Assembly: GCA_001510575.1 (NCBI GenBank)
Contig: LNGK01000004.1
Span: forward strand, 372,001-436,000
Source of the DNA: Knoxdaviesia capensis
Taxonomy: Eukaryota; Ascomycota; Sordariomycetes; Microascales; Gondwanamycetaceae
Length of the DNA: 64,000 nucleotides
Reading direction: 5' to 3'
Shown here: positions 45,101 through 56,834 of the stretch, one piece after another
Position numbering within the stretch: position 1 is the first letter of the stretch
Layout: every line of letters starts with the position of its first letter
Notes under the pieces: model-generated
Databases searched by the model: none
What the model was told of the DNA's origin: nothing
What the model saw: the letters and a program-made list of their open reading frames with translations, nothing else
Translations under genes and position numbers: made by a program

Positions 45101-47917
45101 AGCCAAAGATGAGATGTGCATATCTATCTGTCAAGATGAATAGAGCACAACAAGTGGTATACGAGCAGCATGTGGCCCGTCCAACAGCAAACGACACGAC
45201 ACTCCAGCATCTTCTGCCACATCGAGAGCTGCGTTTGCTTGTTTTGTTGGATGAACGTATGCCGGATTGGGAGTGCGAGTGGACTCACAGTATTCGCTGG
45301 CCATGTGGTGCAACCGTCCAGAAGAGCTCCCCCGCGGTGTAGGCCAATCACAAGCCCAGCAAAGAGTGAAAAGAGGCTCCAGCAAAATTATCGGGAAGTC
45401 AAGTCGGTAATGAAGCGAGTGGGGCCGGCGGAGCTGGGGCCTTTTTTCTTTTTTCTTTTTCTAGGTTCAAGATCCATGCATGCTTTTTTGAGGCGAAAAA
45501 TCACGGCTGAGGGAATCGGGATCTGAAAGATAATTAATGAGAGAAAACTTAGAAAGTGTGGGGAAATTCAAAAGCGGTCGTGCTGACTTAGCATTTGCAT
45601 CTAGCAGCACAAGTACCCAAGTACCTACATCCCTTCTGCGTGTAGCCGTGAACTTCTTTTCCTGCAAGTGGCATCTCTCCCATATCTAGCCATCCTCACC
45701 TCATCGTTGACTCGCTATCGGCTTGCGTCCCGTTTCCTCCGCTTGCTTCTATGTCCAACCTATTTGAGCGAGAGATCTGCGTCGTGTTTAGGAATTGATA
45801 CTTCCAACGGCCCACTCACGCACACACACTACCCAGGAATCCTTCCTCCGACGTGACCACGACGCGTCTCGGCGCCGATATTATGTGTCACCGAACAGGA
45901 CGTGGCCATTCCTTTCACCATTGCTTTTGAGCCTCTTCTTAATTGTAACTACATATATATCAAGTATTTCCAACGCACTAACTCGTCCGTGGGAAAAGGG
46001 AAAGCCTTCCCTCACCGCAATGAACGGGTCTGTCCTTTCCACACCCCTGTATCGTTTCTCTCCCGATTCCAAGTGCCAGACGTCTCCGGCCCACCCGGAA
46101 ATCCCAACTCTCCACCAAGCCCATTCACAGCTAGGATCTCAGCAAGTGTGTGTGCCATTGCCATCTGAGATTATATCTTCGCTTAGGCGGGGGCTGATTC
46201 GCCGAGTTTCTCTATTGCGTCTTCTCCTGACCAGAACACCACTATCAGATATAAAAACCCAAACCCATTGATCCGGTCACCAGCCAAGTCAGCAAGGGAA
46301 GTCCATACTGTATACTTCTTATCCTCCTTCTCCCCTTTCTGACTACCTAATATCTTTGTATGAGTAAAGAGAGACCGAGAAAGAGAAAGAGAACACCTTC
46401 GGCTCGTCGTCCGTGTACCACCATTTCAAGGGTTCAAGTTTCCACTATCTGGTGGGGTAGGCGTCTTGTGGGGGGAAACCGGCGAGAAAGGGCCTCGAAT
46501 TGCCGTCTTTAAATACCCCGAGCCTTAGGCCCGCCCATTTTCAACGGTCGAGGCGTGTCTTTTATGATCCGGATGTCCAGTATAATCATCATTAACGGGA
46601 CATTGATTGGCGCTGACAACCTGTCTCCTGAGGAACCACCACAATTTTCCCGGGGCTAGACCGACCACTGCTGCCAACATTCCGTGCAGCACACGGGTTC
46701 GTACTCGTGGCCCGGGTTCTCGCGCGGGAACCACCACGTCCATCAGCCGAGAACATACACATGTCTATGACAACCAGGTAGTCTCATTAAAAGAGCAAAA
46801 CGGGAGCCTGGCTGAGCTACCCGAACACACGGCTTACAGCTGGCTGCACTGGACCAGTTGCTATGCAAGTTATAAGTCCACGAAAGTCAAGCCAGAAACT
46901 GGACCGTACACTGCACATATACTCGCAAGTTGATTGCGGGAGGGTCATGCATGATTTGGACTGATTATATCTCCCTGAATTGACCGGAGAGACAGGCCGG
47001 GTGGTCCCCGATGGTGCGTGACCTTTTCGCCGAATCCAGAAGCCGAGCTTCCCGCTGTTTGTTGGCAACGAAGACCGGGGACCGGAGTTTGGGCCCGTGA
47101 AAGAGTTCTCTGTCGCTATCACTTAGGCCGTCTGGAAAGAAGGCTGAAGATGGTGACTCGAACTGTCAATTCCAAGTTAAACCGCAGACTGTGTCTTATC
47201 AGCCGGTTGGTTCGTGTTTTATCTAATACCCTCGCTTATATCGTAAGGGCTTTCGAAGATTCATCAGGCGCTCGACCTGTGCCTGCATTGGATTTGCAAA
47301 ACGTCTGCGTCTAATCTGCGTCTAACCATCTTCAGCATTGCCACGTGCAGGCAGCTCTGAACAGCGCTGTTGTGCTGTATCTACAAAGATGTGCTTTAGA
47401 TTTTCCATGTTTACGAAGCACATCGCTGGGAACAGGTGCAGTATCACTCGCAAGACTGACATGTACCTGTAAGTCAGGCAGGTTGGTGGGTCGGTACTTA
47501 TGCACGTATCGGGGCCGACCTACAACGTGCAACAACTGAGGGAAGGTGCGGTTGAAAACTCAAAATGGCAACAACATGGCATCGCTAGTTGTTCGCGTGA
47601 GGAAGGCGCGACCGAATGAACAGAGTAGGCAAGTGCATCATAATCTCCAATGTTTATCCCGTGAACATGAAAACAGGAAAATAACAAGATTTCGGTGGTC
47701 TTCACCAAATCGTGCCATCAGTGTAAATATCAACGTGTTGTTGTTTCTATTGTTTCTGTTGTTTCTGTTATTCAGTATGGACGCGTCTATTATTCTGTTG
47801 ATTCTCCCATGTTCATCCCATTTTCCTCCTTTCTCATCATCATAACCATCTTCATCCGATCACAATCACAAGCCCCCCCCAAAAATTACCCCTTGTTCGA
47901 TATCTGGCCCCGAAAGC
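42190..47917. other. Gene-free region of 5.7 kb between divergent genes
   Basis: Upstream of the monooxygenase (42,200-43,150) the plus strand is purine-rich, so its sense strand is pyrimidine-rich, as in other leaders here. An (AAT)n tract lies at about 43739-43759. The rest (44-47.9 kb) has mixed composition and no ORF with a known domain; a C/T-rich part at 45.6-46.3 kb may belong to a long leader of the gene at 47918. Confidence 0.5.
43739..43759 (+). repeat. (AAT)n microsatellite
   Basis: Six to seven tandem AAT units with one interruption (AGT). Confidence 0.8.
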
Positions 47918-50353
47918 ATGGCCGGAGACTCGGACAAGAACACCGTTACCGTGAACTGGACATCGTTCGGCCCACGGGATTCTCTCGACAATACGCCGAT
48001 TAGCCGTAACAGCCCGCAGCGCATCCGACACACCCCGGGCAGTCGCCTCAAAACGTCGTTCCGGCCTGACCGGGACGACATGGATACTCCGATCCGTATG
48101 CAGATCGACTTCACTGCCGGTGGCGTGAATAACTTGTGAGTCTGACGAGGAAGATAAAGGGGGAGACCAAAAATGGGGGAGTGTCTGCTGACAATTGAAA
48201 GGTGTGTGGGAATCGCGAGTCCCGATGGCCCCCGGAATGGATTCTCGCGTAACTACGTTGCCTACGACGGCGAATTCGACGAGGATCATTTTGAGTACGA
48301 AACCCCGAGCCGAAGACACCACCATACCCGAAAGACCGAAAATGACCCCTCAACGCCGCAAGCCATCCACAGCCGGACCCAATCGGCCCCGGATGTGAAG
48401 TCCCCGGCCATGGCTCCGCCGTTCTCGCCCGAGTTCCCGAGAGCCGGAACTGGCGATGACCAGTCATTCCACCATGTCAGCTACTACGAGGACACCACGT
48501 ACGATCCGAACCACTTCGCCAGCTCGGGCCAGCGGCACTATCCCACTCCGTCCGTCACCGACGCCAGCCAGGTGTCCTCGCGCTACGGACACCACCACCA
48601 GGCGGATGGCGAGATGCATGTGAGATTTCACAGGCGCCACACGCCGTACCTGGAGGACATGTTCGGCCCGGAGTCGTACTCCGACCAGGCTTCGGTGGTG
48701 CCCGATCGCTGCCCGGATGGCTGGCAGCACGGCCCGCAGCGGGCTGAGGGGCCGGCTAAGCGGCCGGTGGTGCCTAGCAAGGGAACTCTGGCCGAGCGGC
48801 GCCGTAAGCCCTCGCTGAGACTAGTGTTGCAAGGAGATGCAAATGCTGCAGCTCCGGTGCCGCAGAATCCGGATCGACCGCGCTGCGATAGCCAGAATGT
48901 TTCGTTCTTCAGCCCGTCGGTGTACTCGCAGGACGGCGCGCTGTCGGCAAAGGTGAGCCCGCTGCGGGTGCCTGAGCGCGCGGGAACGGCGTCGTCTAAG
49001 CAGGGCTCAATGGGGGCGGATACCCCGACGCGCGAAAGCTACAATACATCGGGAGTGGGCGAATGCGGGGCTAGTGGAGGCACGTCAAGCTGGCCGTTGC
49101 AAGAGATGGATGAGCTATCAATTCTACAGGGGTACTCGGCCTGGCGGGAGGAGACTACCGAACAGCGTCGCAAGTCCCGGGTGAAGAAGGGGCCGGCGAC
49201 TTCTGCGTCGATGCCGAAGTCGCAGGGAACCAGCGCCGCTGGGGGCTCAACTCTGCGGTCGACTGACGGGCAATCGACCAAGTACACCGATATGGACGAC
49301 AGCCAGGCTGCCCTACTACGCACAAGCGCCAGCACCATCGGCAACGCCTCGTCCGGTGACGAGGACGACGAGGAGTACACGCGGAGCATTGCCTACACGC
49401 CGCTGACCCCGTTCTTTGCCGACCGCTCGCGTCCCGGCGTCAAGAAGGGCTCCAAGAACATGATTGGCGAGAATGGATGGCTGGAGCGCACGGCCAGCTC
49501 GAGACCCTCGGAGGCGGGCGGCACGAACACGTACGATGTTGCGAGTGTGAAGAAGCGGGTGTTGAGCGAGAAGAAGTCGTTTATGGACGGACTCAAGAAA
49601 GTTGCCCGGGGCGTGGTAAGTCAAGCTAATATGCATCCGTACGCAAATTCTCAACTGACACCAACTAATCACGCTTGATTGTAGAGCGAAATGACCGCCG
49701 CCACAACCCGCCGGGCCGGTCCCGGCCCCGCAACCGTCACCAGCACCGTACCTGTGGTGGCGGCGTCAACACGCGCTAGCACGGCCATCTCGCTCGACGC
49801 GCGCGAGCAGAGCCTGCTGTACTGCGAGCTCGAATACCATCTGACCACCGCGCTGAACGGCTACATCGAGCTGCAGCAGCAGCACGGGCGGCTGGACACG
49901 GGGCGGCTGAAGAAGATTGCGGATGCGTGGACCGCGCGCGGCCGCCCGCGCATCGTGCGCTTCCGCTACGACCTCGAGACCCAGGCCGAGCTGGTGCAGG
50001 CGCACCTGGGCCTGTTCCGCTTCTACGGCCGTCGCCAGGGCAGCGACGTCGACATTGCCGCGCTGCTGCACGCGACCCGCACGCACGCGCGCGAGATGCG
50101 CGTGCGCACGCTGTGTGACCCGGACTCTGTGCTGTTGCGCCGCATTGTCGATGGCCAGTCGCTGCTTAACACTATCGGCGCGCCGGCCGTGCACCAGCGC
50201 GCGCTGGCGCAGGCGGCGCAGTTCTACAAGACTATTGTTGAGCGGGAGACAGCACGCCGCGCGCGGGCCGCTCAGGCTGGGTTGCCCACGCCGACGCCGT
50301 TCTCCGGACGGGAGGCTGCTAGTGCCGGAGCCGGCGCGTCTGGCGGAGGGTGA
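47918..50353 (+). CDS. Conserved-looking protein of unknown function, three exons
   Basis: I do not recognise a family. Exons 47918..48135, 48202..49615 and 49685..50353, phases 2 and 0. The introns are GTGAGT...AAAG (with a CTGAC branch-like site 6 nt before the acceptor's A-run) and GTAAGT...TGTAG; 766 aa. Residues 1-540 are polar and disordered-looking: Ser/Pro/His-rich, with HHHTRK, an acidic DEDDEEYTR patch and basic RRRKPS. Short structured-looking motifs include ELSILQGYSAWREE and RSIAYTPLTPFF. The last exon (from about 545) is different: Ala/Arg-rich and helical (EQSLLYCELEYHLTTALNGY, RIVRFRYDLETQAELVQAHL), resembling an alpha-helical domain or coiled coil. GC-rich codons and frame-preserving introns support a real gene. 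It is convergent with the gene at 50944. Confidence 0.8.
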
Positions 50354-50533
50354 TAAATCATCGAAAGGAATCAGAGCACCTAAGAGTCTAGGAAGAACAG
50401 TAGTAGTCTAAAATGATGGTAGTCCTAAGATAGCAAGATTGCACGATTGAAATTCAGCAGATAGCAGAAAATAACTTTTCACGGAGATCTCGATATATTG
50501 TAGAAAAGCGCCACCTATAGAAGGGAAACCCCT

Positions 50534-50547
50534 CGGTGACGTCACCG
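50534..50547. promoter_or_regulatory. CRE/ATF palindrome
   Basis: CGGTGACGTCACCG is a perfect palindrome around TGACGTCA, the binding site of CREB/ATF-type bZIP factors (AtfA in Aspergillus). Its place in a convergent 3' region is unusual. Confidence 0.55.
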
Positions 50548-50563
50548 GCCCTGACATCTAGGA

Positions 50564-50716
50564 ATAACAACTCGCGGAAGGTTCATGATGCGGCGAGTTC
50601 CAGTCCAAAAAAAAAAAAAAAGGAAACCCAAAAAGTCATGAACAAAATTCATAAAAATAGAAACCCCCGTGGTCCGTCCCATAACAACTCATGGGAGGTT
50701 CATCATCCGCCCGTTC
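50564..50716 (+). repeat. Imperfect direct repeat pair
   Basis: Copy one 50564-50600 and copy two 50681-50716 both start ATAACAACTC, continue GG-AGGTTCAT-AT-CG and end in GTTC, with scattered substitutions. They are separated by 80 nt that include a poly-A run. Confidence 0.7.
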
Positions 50717-50943
50717 ATCAAAAACAAAGGTCGTAAAAAAAAACATGGTATGAAAAACAACCAGAATTACAAGCAAGAAAAGAAAAAGCCATCATTACAA
50801 CGTTTTGAAAACCATGCCAAGCTTCGCTAACACGGACAACCCTAACAAAGTCTGGTGAAAAAAGATGGCGGGGAAATCCGGAAGAGAAGAAAAGTTGCGA
50901 GAAAGACACAAGACGAAGAAAAGGAAAATCATGAGGGACAATT

Positions 50944-51768
50944 TCAGTTCTTCCGACGATACGACGACTCAGACCGGCGGTCATAGTCATAATCGTAGTT
51001 GTCTTCCTCGTCGTCGTATCTGCGACTGCGACTGCGACCATGGCGCGATTCGCGGTCGGAGCGATAGGAGGCGTCAACCTCTTCTTCGCGATCCTTGTTG
51101 CGATGGCGCGAGACCTCAACACGCTTCTCGATGGCATTGGCCACGAGACCACCGGCAACAACACCGGCGAGTGTTGTGAGCAGGCGCGCGCCATTGCCCG
51201 GGCCTTGGTGTCCGCCGTGGGAGCCGGCGCTGCCGGAATAGTGGTGTTTGGAGCGGCCGGCAGCGTCGGTGACTTTGCGGGCGATCAAGCCGCCAACCAC
51301 AGCACCAACAACACCAGCGCCGATGCCGGCTTTGGACGGGCTGAACACCTTGTTGGCGGTATCGCGAGATTGGGAGAGTGAGAAGTGGCTACGACTCCGC
51401 GTCAAGCTGTCGCGCTCGGGAGACGAGTCGCTAGTTCCGAAGGATGTTGAGCGGCCACGGCGAGAGCGGGGCACAAGTTCGTGGCCGGCCGAGTGTGAGC
51501 GGCCGCGGTCGTCGGGAACATGCAAACTCATGGCGTTATGATGGCCGGGTTGCGGCGACATGGGCTCGTCATCACTGTCATAGTCGCGGCGGCGGCTTTG
51601 GTGGGAATGTGAGCGGCGGGAACCGCCATATTGCGAGTTCGTGTCGCCGGCGTATGCTGGGGAGTTGTACATTGGGCCTAGAGGTGCAGGACCAGAATAT
51701 GATTGAGAAGATGGTTGGGTATCTTTGCCAGAGAAGTCGGCAATACCTTCGTAGTATGATCGGTTCAT
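50944..51768 (-). CDS. Small protein with two glycine-zipper-like hydrophobic segments
   Basis: Single exon, 274 aa, no named family that I can assign. The first 150 residues are polar, rich in Ser, Arg, His, Tyr and Pro (SRRSHSHQSRRRDYDSDDE). Two Gly/Ala/Val-rich segments follow: AGIGAGVVGAVVGGLIARK (about 170-188) and LAGVVAGGLVANAIEK (about 217-232), typical of glycine zippers that insert in or across membranes. The C-terminus is highly charged (DREEEVDASYRSDRESRHG, DYDYDYDRRSES). Such Gly-zipper plus Arg/Ser/Tyr-rich proteins are frequent in Pezizomycotina, mostly uncharacterised. It is convergent with the 47918 gene. Confidence 0.75.
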   Translation of the reverse strand: MNRSYYEGIADFSGKDTQPSSQSYSGPAPLGPMYNSPAYAGDTNSQYGGSRRSHSHQSRRRDYDSDDEPMSPQPGHHNAMSLHVPDDRGRSHSAGHELVPRSRRGRSTSFGTSDSSPERDSLTRSRSHFSLSQSRDTANKVFSPSKAGIGAGVVGAVVGGLIARKVTDAAGRSKHHYSGSAGSHGGHQGPGNGARLLTTLAGVVAGGLVANAIEKRVEVSRHRNKDREEEVDASYRSDRESRHGRSRSRRYDDEEDNYDYDYDRRSESSYRRKN

Positions 51769-53433
51769 GGCAGAAAAGGGGGAAAGCAGTGGTAAAGGGT
51801 TCGGTTGTGAAGGAGGAGGATAATATATATATGACTGAAGATGGAGGAGAATAGAGTATTGGTAAGGCAAAAGCTAATGACGATCAAGTCTTAAAGTGTA
51901 TGATGTTGGAGGGTACTACAGAAAAAAAGAAAGATGGAAAAGCGAACAGGGCCGGGAATTTGCAGGGAATAGAATCACCACCAGAGGGATATAAGAAGTG
52001 GCTTTCAACGGAATCAGGGCGAAGGAGGACTGCATGCAAAGCAATTGTAATCCAACCAGAAGATTAACGACAGGTAAGAACAGGCTCGGAGATTAAGTGT
52101 TGACCGGCGTCATGGGCCCTTCAGGCGATCAAGTCAGGCGCAATAGAGCGAAGCAACGAAAAAAGCGCGTGACGTTATAAGTCGACTGGAGAAAGCGTGT
52201 GGGGATGAATCTCGATTTGGCTTTTTTGGTTTGTCATGGACTTTTCCTTGTTTCGGACGGAAGAACTGGGTTTCGGCCGTTGTCGGGATTCAGGGATTCG
52301 ATTTCAGCGCCGAAGGAGAGGAACTAGAAGGTTTTGATGTAGCACCGGGGATACTGGTTGAAGATAGAGAGAAGAAGGAACAGAGAGACAAACGCGGTTG
52401 TGATGACGGTCCCGGAGTTTGGGGGGAGATCGGGCTTTATGGACGGGAAACCCATCCTTTCCCTGCAAACTTCTCTCTCACTAAGCCTCCTCATTTTGGA
52501 GACTGCGATATCTGGTCCTTTGGTCCAAGAGTGGGAATCATCGTGAGTGCCTCACAGTAAGCCGGAACGCACTGCTCCCCTCTCTGATGCCGTTTGGGAC
52601 CTCATAGTGCTCGGGAAAAACGAGGCTGAGCGGCCACCACCTAGCACACGGGTAAGCCCCATGGGAAGGTTGCAGCTTGCAAGGGCTAGAACCGCCGTCA
52701 CCGGGCGCGGGTGCGGGCGAGCGAATTGGAAGCCTGGAGCATGTCGTTATGGTTGGTTGGCTCGCCCGCCCAGTTGGGATGAATCACGCCTTCGGGTCAC
52801 ACTCCCCCAGTCTGCTTGATCTGCCCACCACAGTGAGGAGCATCTCGCGAGATGCCCTGATCGGGAGGACTGGACTAATAAATCAACGTCAATTTCTGAT
52901 CCTCTTAATATATTCTTGACATTGGATGTATCCGTGTGAGCTAAACGTTTTGCAAGGGATTTCGTCGGAGGGCTTGAAAAGGGCGGACCAGTGGATATGC
53001 AGCAAGTAATAGGGCAAATGATTTGCAGGCAGATTCTGGGCTGGGATGATCATCGGTTCTCGTTTAACAGAACTTACTACTGGTCTGCTTATCATCACCA
53101 GGTTGTTTCTTCACAGGCTGTCTGTCCTTCAGAATGTGTGGCTCACCCACCTGACGAGGAGCCCAAAGAACAGATTTCCCGTACATACATGGCGCATGTG
53201 GTGTTCTCCGTAATGGTTGCAGTGTTTGTTGGGATTTGGTTAACTCCGCCAGAATTAGAACCTGTCGTATAGCGGCGAGAGCGATGAGTCTGTGATTTAG
53301 TGTGGCGGTGTTTAAGTGGACAAACGTCAACTGGCGATGATGCAAGAGTGCATGAAAAAAGAAAAGAAGAATTGAGGGCCCAAAATGGGTTTGGACCTTT
53401 TGGTGGAGACGAGGGCAGGGTAGGCAACCACAA

Positions 53434-53494
53434 CCCTAACATATACAAACGAACCCTAATATTGACAACCCTAAATCTAAATCATCAGCCCTAA
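53434..53494 (+). repeat. Cluster of four CCCTAA telomere-like motifs
   Basis: CCCTAA occurs at 53434-53439, 53454-53459, 53469-53474 and 53489-53494, all in one orientation, with start-to-start spacing of 20, 15 and 20 nt. Three of the four are AACCCTAA, like the telo-box bound by TTAGGG-binding Myb proteins. Confidence 0.7.
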
Positions 53495-53845
53495 CTATTG
53501 CACCCCCATCACCACCGCTTATCCGCCAATCTGAATTCTAACGTCGCTCGGTGTTTCTTCCTCCAACGCATAATCTTCCCCGGCTTCGGACTAGCAGTCC
53601 CCCCGAAGCCAAGTCCTTTGAATCCCCGCGGCTACCGATCTGCATGGTATGTTTAATCTCCGTTTTTTATAGGGACTTGGACCCTCTCCTTCTCCCGGCC
53701 AGCTTCCGAGGTTCCCACGTGCCAGGGCCACTTCCGTTCGTTGCAGGAGGAGCCTCATTTCGTCTCCCAAGACATCAGCTATAGAAGTCAGTGTCTCACA
53801 GGTCCATTTATCACTTTTTCCTGTGCTGTGCTTTTGCTTTACTTT

Positions 53846-53850
<5 letters not shown>

Positions 53851-53885
<35 letters not shown>
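53851..53885 (+). repeat. (TC)17 microsatellite
   Basis: About 35 nt of uninterrupted TC dinucleotides. Confidence 0.9.
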
Positions 53886-53887
<2 letters not shown>

Positions 53888-55011
53888 CCCCCAAGGAGAA
53901 CGACTTACCTAGTCTGCTCTTCCAATCAACGAGACGGCCCGTGAAGCCCCCCAGAACTGGCTCACCGGGTCTTGCTTTATCTGTGTTGTTCAATATTCGC
54001 ATCTACAGCCCACATTCCCGGGGGAGAAGCCAGCCGGTTTCGGTTGAGGGAAGGTTGGTTCCCTGGCTCTCTGAATGTCGGTCTGCTCTTGTTGGACTCG
54101 TGTAAGGCGCTGGGAAGTTCTCTCTGTGTATGTTGCTCTTTCTGGAGCTGGCTCCCGAGGAGCAGTATCACAATCATGTGCGTAGTATGAGTTCCCCCTG
54201 ATATCCTGATATCCCGGCTTCCTCCGGGGAAGTGTTGCTACTTTATACCAGGAGCTATTTTTCTTTCCTTTTCCTGGGTGTCTTTTTATAATTACACGCT
54301 GTGCCCAGGCCCATTGGCGTTGCTCATGGTCTTAAGAAAATCCGGTCGGCCAGGGTTCTGAAAAGATACAGGTCGACACCGAAACACACTTATGCATATC
54401 TCACATCGCCTTGCCGTAATCGTGGTTTTTCTTTTTTTTTTTGTTTCCTTGGAAAAGACCGAGTTGCCGGATCCCTTCTGGACACTGCGTAAAACACATC
54501 TTCCAAGGTAGTAGCCGGATGTTTGCTCATCTGCATTTATCGATCAAACCTCCGAAAATACTTCCCGCGAAAAGACAGTCGGTATGATTGATTACGCCCC
54601 CTTTCATTGTGCTGCTATCTCGGAGACGTTGGTTGTCACAGGCTCATGTGCATGCACTTTTGCAAGGCCAAATGCCGACACGTTGTTTTTTGAGACGGCA
54701 CAAAATACAATTCAGACAGACTTTGAATAGGCCGATACTCCGCTTCATACGGCACTTGATCCTCTGCGTGCCGGATACAAGCACTCGAAGTTTGGGGTGT
54801 GTATGGACGACACACATGAAGGAATATGGCTTGTCTATATAACTTGGTCTTGTCGGCCTCTTGTCCCGTCCATCCAGTCACTTGAAGTCAGGCCAGTCTC
54901 TCTCGCTCGCGGACTCTCTCTGTTTCTCTCGCCTCTCTTTCTCACTGGTTTACCGCTATTGCCCAAACTCTCCTCTTCTCTCAAAGACCTGAATCTAACC
55001 CTCTCATCACC

Positions 55012-56662
55012 ATGGCTTCCCATACTAGTGAGGAAAAGACCTCTTCTCCTGATATAGAAAAGGCCTCTGGAGTCATTGCCACCACTACAGGCGACGAAAA
55101 GGACAGCAAGCCCCAAGTCGACGCTGCCCACGCCCCTGGGAATGATAAAGCAGCCTCTGACTCTCCCAAGCTGGAGGGATGGAACTACCCAGAAACCAAC
55201 CGGTACCGCTTCTACGCAGTCACGTACTGCTTCTTCATCCTGGGCATGAATGATGCGGTTATGGGTGTAAGTCTCTTCCGTCCTTTCATCTTGTTCTCCT
55301 TGTGAACTCGTCCTAGATGGGCCCTGTCATGCTAACTGCTTTTGTCAACCCTCTTCTGCTGCTGCGGGTTGTCTAGGCTCTTCTCCCCTATGTAAGTGTC
55401 TGAATGCTCCAACCCCCTTTCCTGACCCCTCAGAAACATGAGCTGACCAGCAACACCCACCGGCTCTGCCTCTCCAGATCATGGCTCACTACGAAATCTC
55501 CTACTCCGTCATGTCCATCATCTTCATCACCCCCTGTATCAGCTACCTCGCCGCCGCCCTGTCAAACAGCATGATCCACCATCGCTTCGGCCGCCGCGGC
55601 ATTGTGATTGTGTCCCCGCTGTGCCGCCTCGTCAGCTATGCCGTATTCGCCTCGCACCCGCCCTACCCCGTGCTTCCCGTCATCATCATGCTGGCCGGGT
55701 TCGGCAGCGGCCTGCAGACCAGTTCCTACAACGCTTGGGCTGGGAACATGGCCAATGCGAACGGCCTGATGGGCATTCTGCACGGAGTGTACGGCGCCGG
55801 AGCCACCGTGTCGCCGCTGATTGCGTCGGCGATGCTGGCCAAGGCCGGGCTTCCGTGGTGGTCGTTTTACTATGTCTTCATCCCCCTGGCCGTCATTGAG
55901 TTCTCCGTCAGCGTCCCGGTCTTCTGGGGAGCCACTGCCGCCGAGAACAGCGCCACTACCCATAAACCAGCCGACCCGTCGAAGGCTCGGACCACTACCC
56001 GCCAAGTCATCCGCAACCCCATAACCTGGCTGTTTGCCATCTTCCTGTTCGGATACTGTGGCGCCGAAATGATCATAGCTGGTTGGGCAGTCACTTTCAT
56101 GCGTGAGGCGCGCAACGCCGAGCCATTTATTGCTGGTATCACCACGACCACATTCTGGCTCGGCATGACGTCTTGCCGTATAGTCCTCGGCTTTGTCATT
56201 GACCGTGTTGGAGAGAAAATGTCCACCTTGGTCTGTCTGATTTTGTGCATCATCTTCCAGGTCCTGTATTGGCAAGTCGTCAGTCTCCCAGCCGCTATGG
56301 CGTTCGTCGGTATTCTCGGCATCTTTTTCGGTCCCATCTTCCCTGTTGGTATTGTCGCCATCACCCGCGTCCTTCCTGTCGACCAGCACGTTAGTGCTGT
56401 TGGATTCGCGGCTGCCATTGGTCTTATTGGAGGCGCTAGCATGCCTCTTGTTGTCGGCACTATATCAAATGCTGTAGATATTGGTGTCTTCCAGCCCATC
56501 TTGTTGGTAACTATCGTGACCATCACCATCTTGTGGATCTTGTTGCCTGGTGGATTGAAGTTGGGAGGTTTGGAGATTGCCAGAGATGAGAAGCACCGCA
56601 TTGGCCATGATGCCGGACACATGTTTCGGTTTATCGGGCGGAAGTTTACCGGCAGTCGTTAA
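55012..56662 (+). CDS. MFS transporter, fucose-permease/Bsc6-like, with a 15-nt microexon
   Basis: Plasma-membrane-type major facilitator, 484 aa. Exons 55012..55266, 55377..55391 and 55478..56662, all phase 0. The middle exon encodes only ALLPY, completing the conserved first-helix motif GMNDAVMG-ALLPY-I. The N-terminal tail of about 60 residues is polar. About twelve hydrophobic segments follow, including SVMSIIFITPCISYLAAAL, HRFGRRGI (loop 2-3), PVIIMLAGFGSGLQTSSYNAW, GVYGAGATVSPLIASAM, WLFAIFLFGYCGAEMIIAGW, GITTTTFWLGMTSCRIVLGF and GILGIFFGPIFPVGIVAI. It resembles the fungal FHS/Bsc6 group of unclear substrate. The 5' leader is C/T-rich. It is tail-to-tail with ppm2, only 172 nt apart. 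Confidence 0.92.
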
Positions 56663-56834
56663 GGAATGGGAAGAAAGAGAATGCTCATGATGGGTTGGGT
56701 TGGTGCGGCGAGCGGGAAGATCTCTGTCGAGTCCGGAGATGTGTTTGTGTAATGGGTGGCTGTAGACCAGCCACGAGTGATTGGTTAGACACACAATTAA
56801 GATGAGCCCCTTGTTGGATATTCAGGAGCCTTGA

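Larger units (their letters stand above)
50354..50943. other. Convergent intergenic region with CRE palindrome and direct repeat
   Basis: 590 nt between two facing stop codons. It holds a 14-bp palindrome with a CRE core at 50534-50547 and an imperfect direct repeat of about 36 nt (50564-50600 and 50681-50716). The structure is more than expected of ordinary 3' UTR. Confidence 0.6.
51769..55011. other. Gene-free 3.2 kb between divergent genes
   Basis: Upstream region of both the glycine-zipper gene (-) and the MFS gene (+). It holds a telomere-like CCCTAA cluster (53434-53494), a long CT microsatellite (53851-53885) and a C/T-rich stretch before the MFS ATG (54,860-55,000). Short ORFs such as 52231-52560 have no recognisable domain. 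Confidence 0.5.

Noticed and set aside
52231..52560. 109-codon plus-strand ORF upstream of the glycine-zipper gene
   Set aside because: No recognisable domain and it lies in a promoter region.
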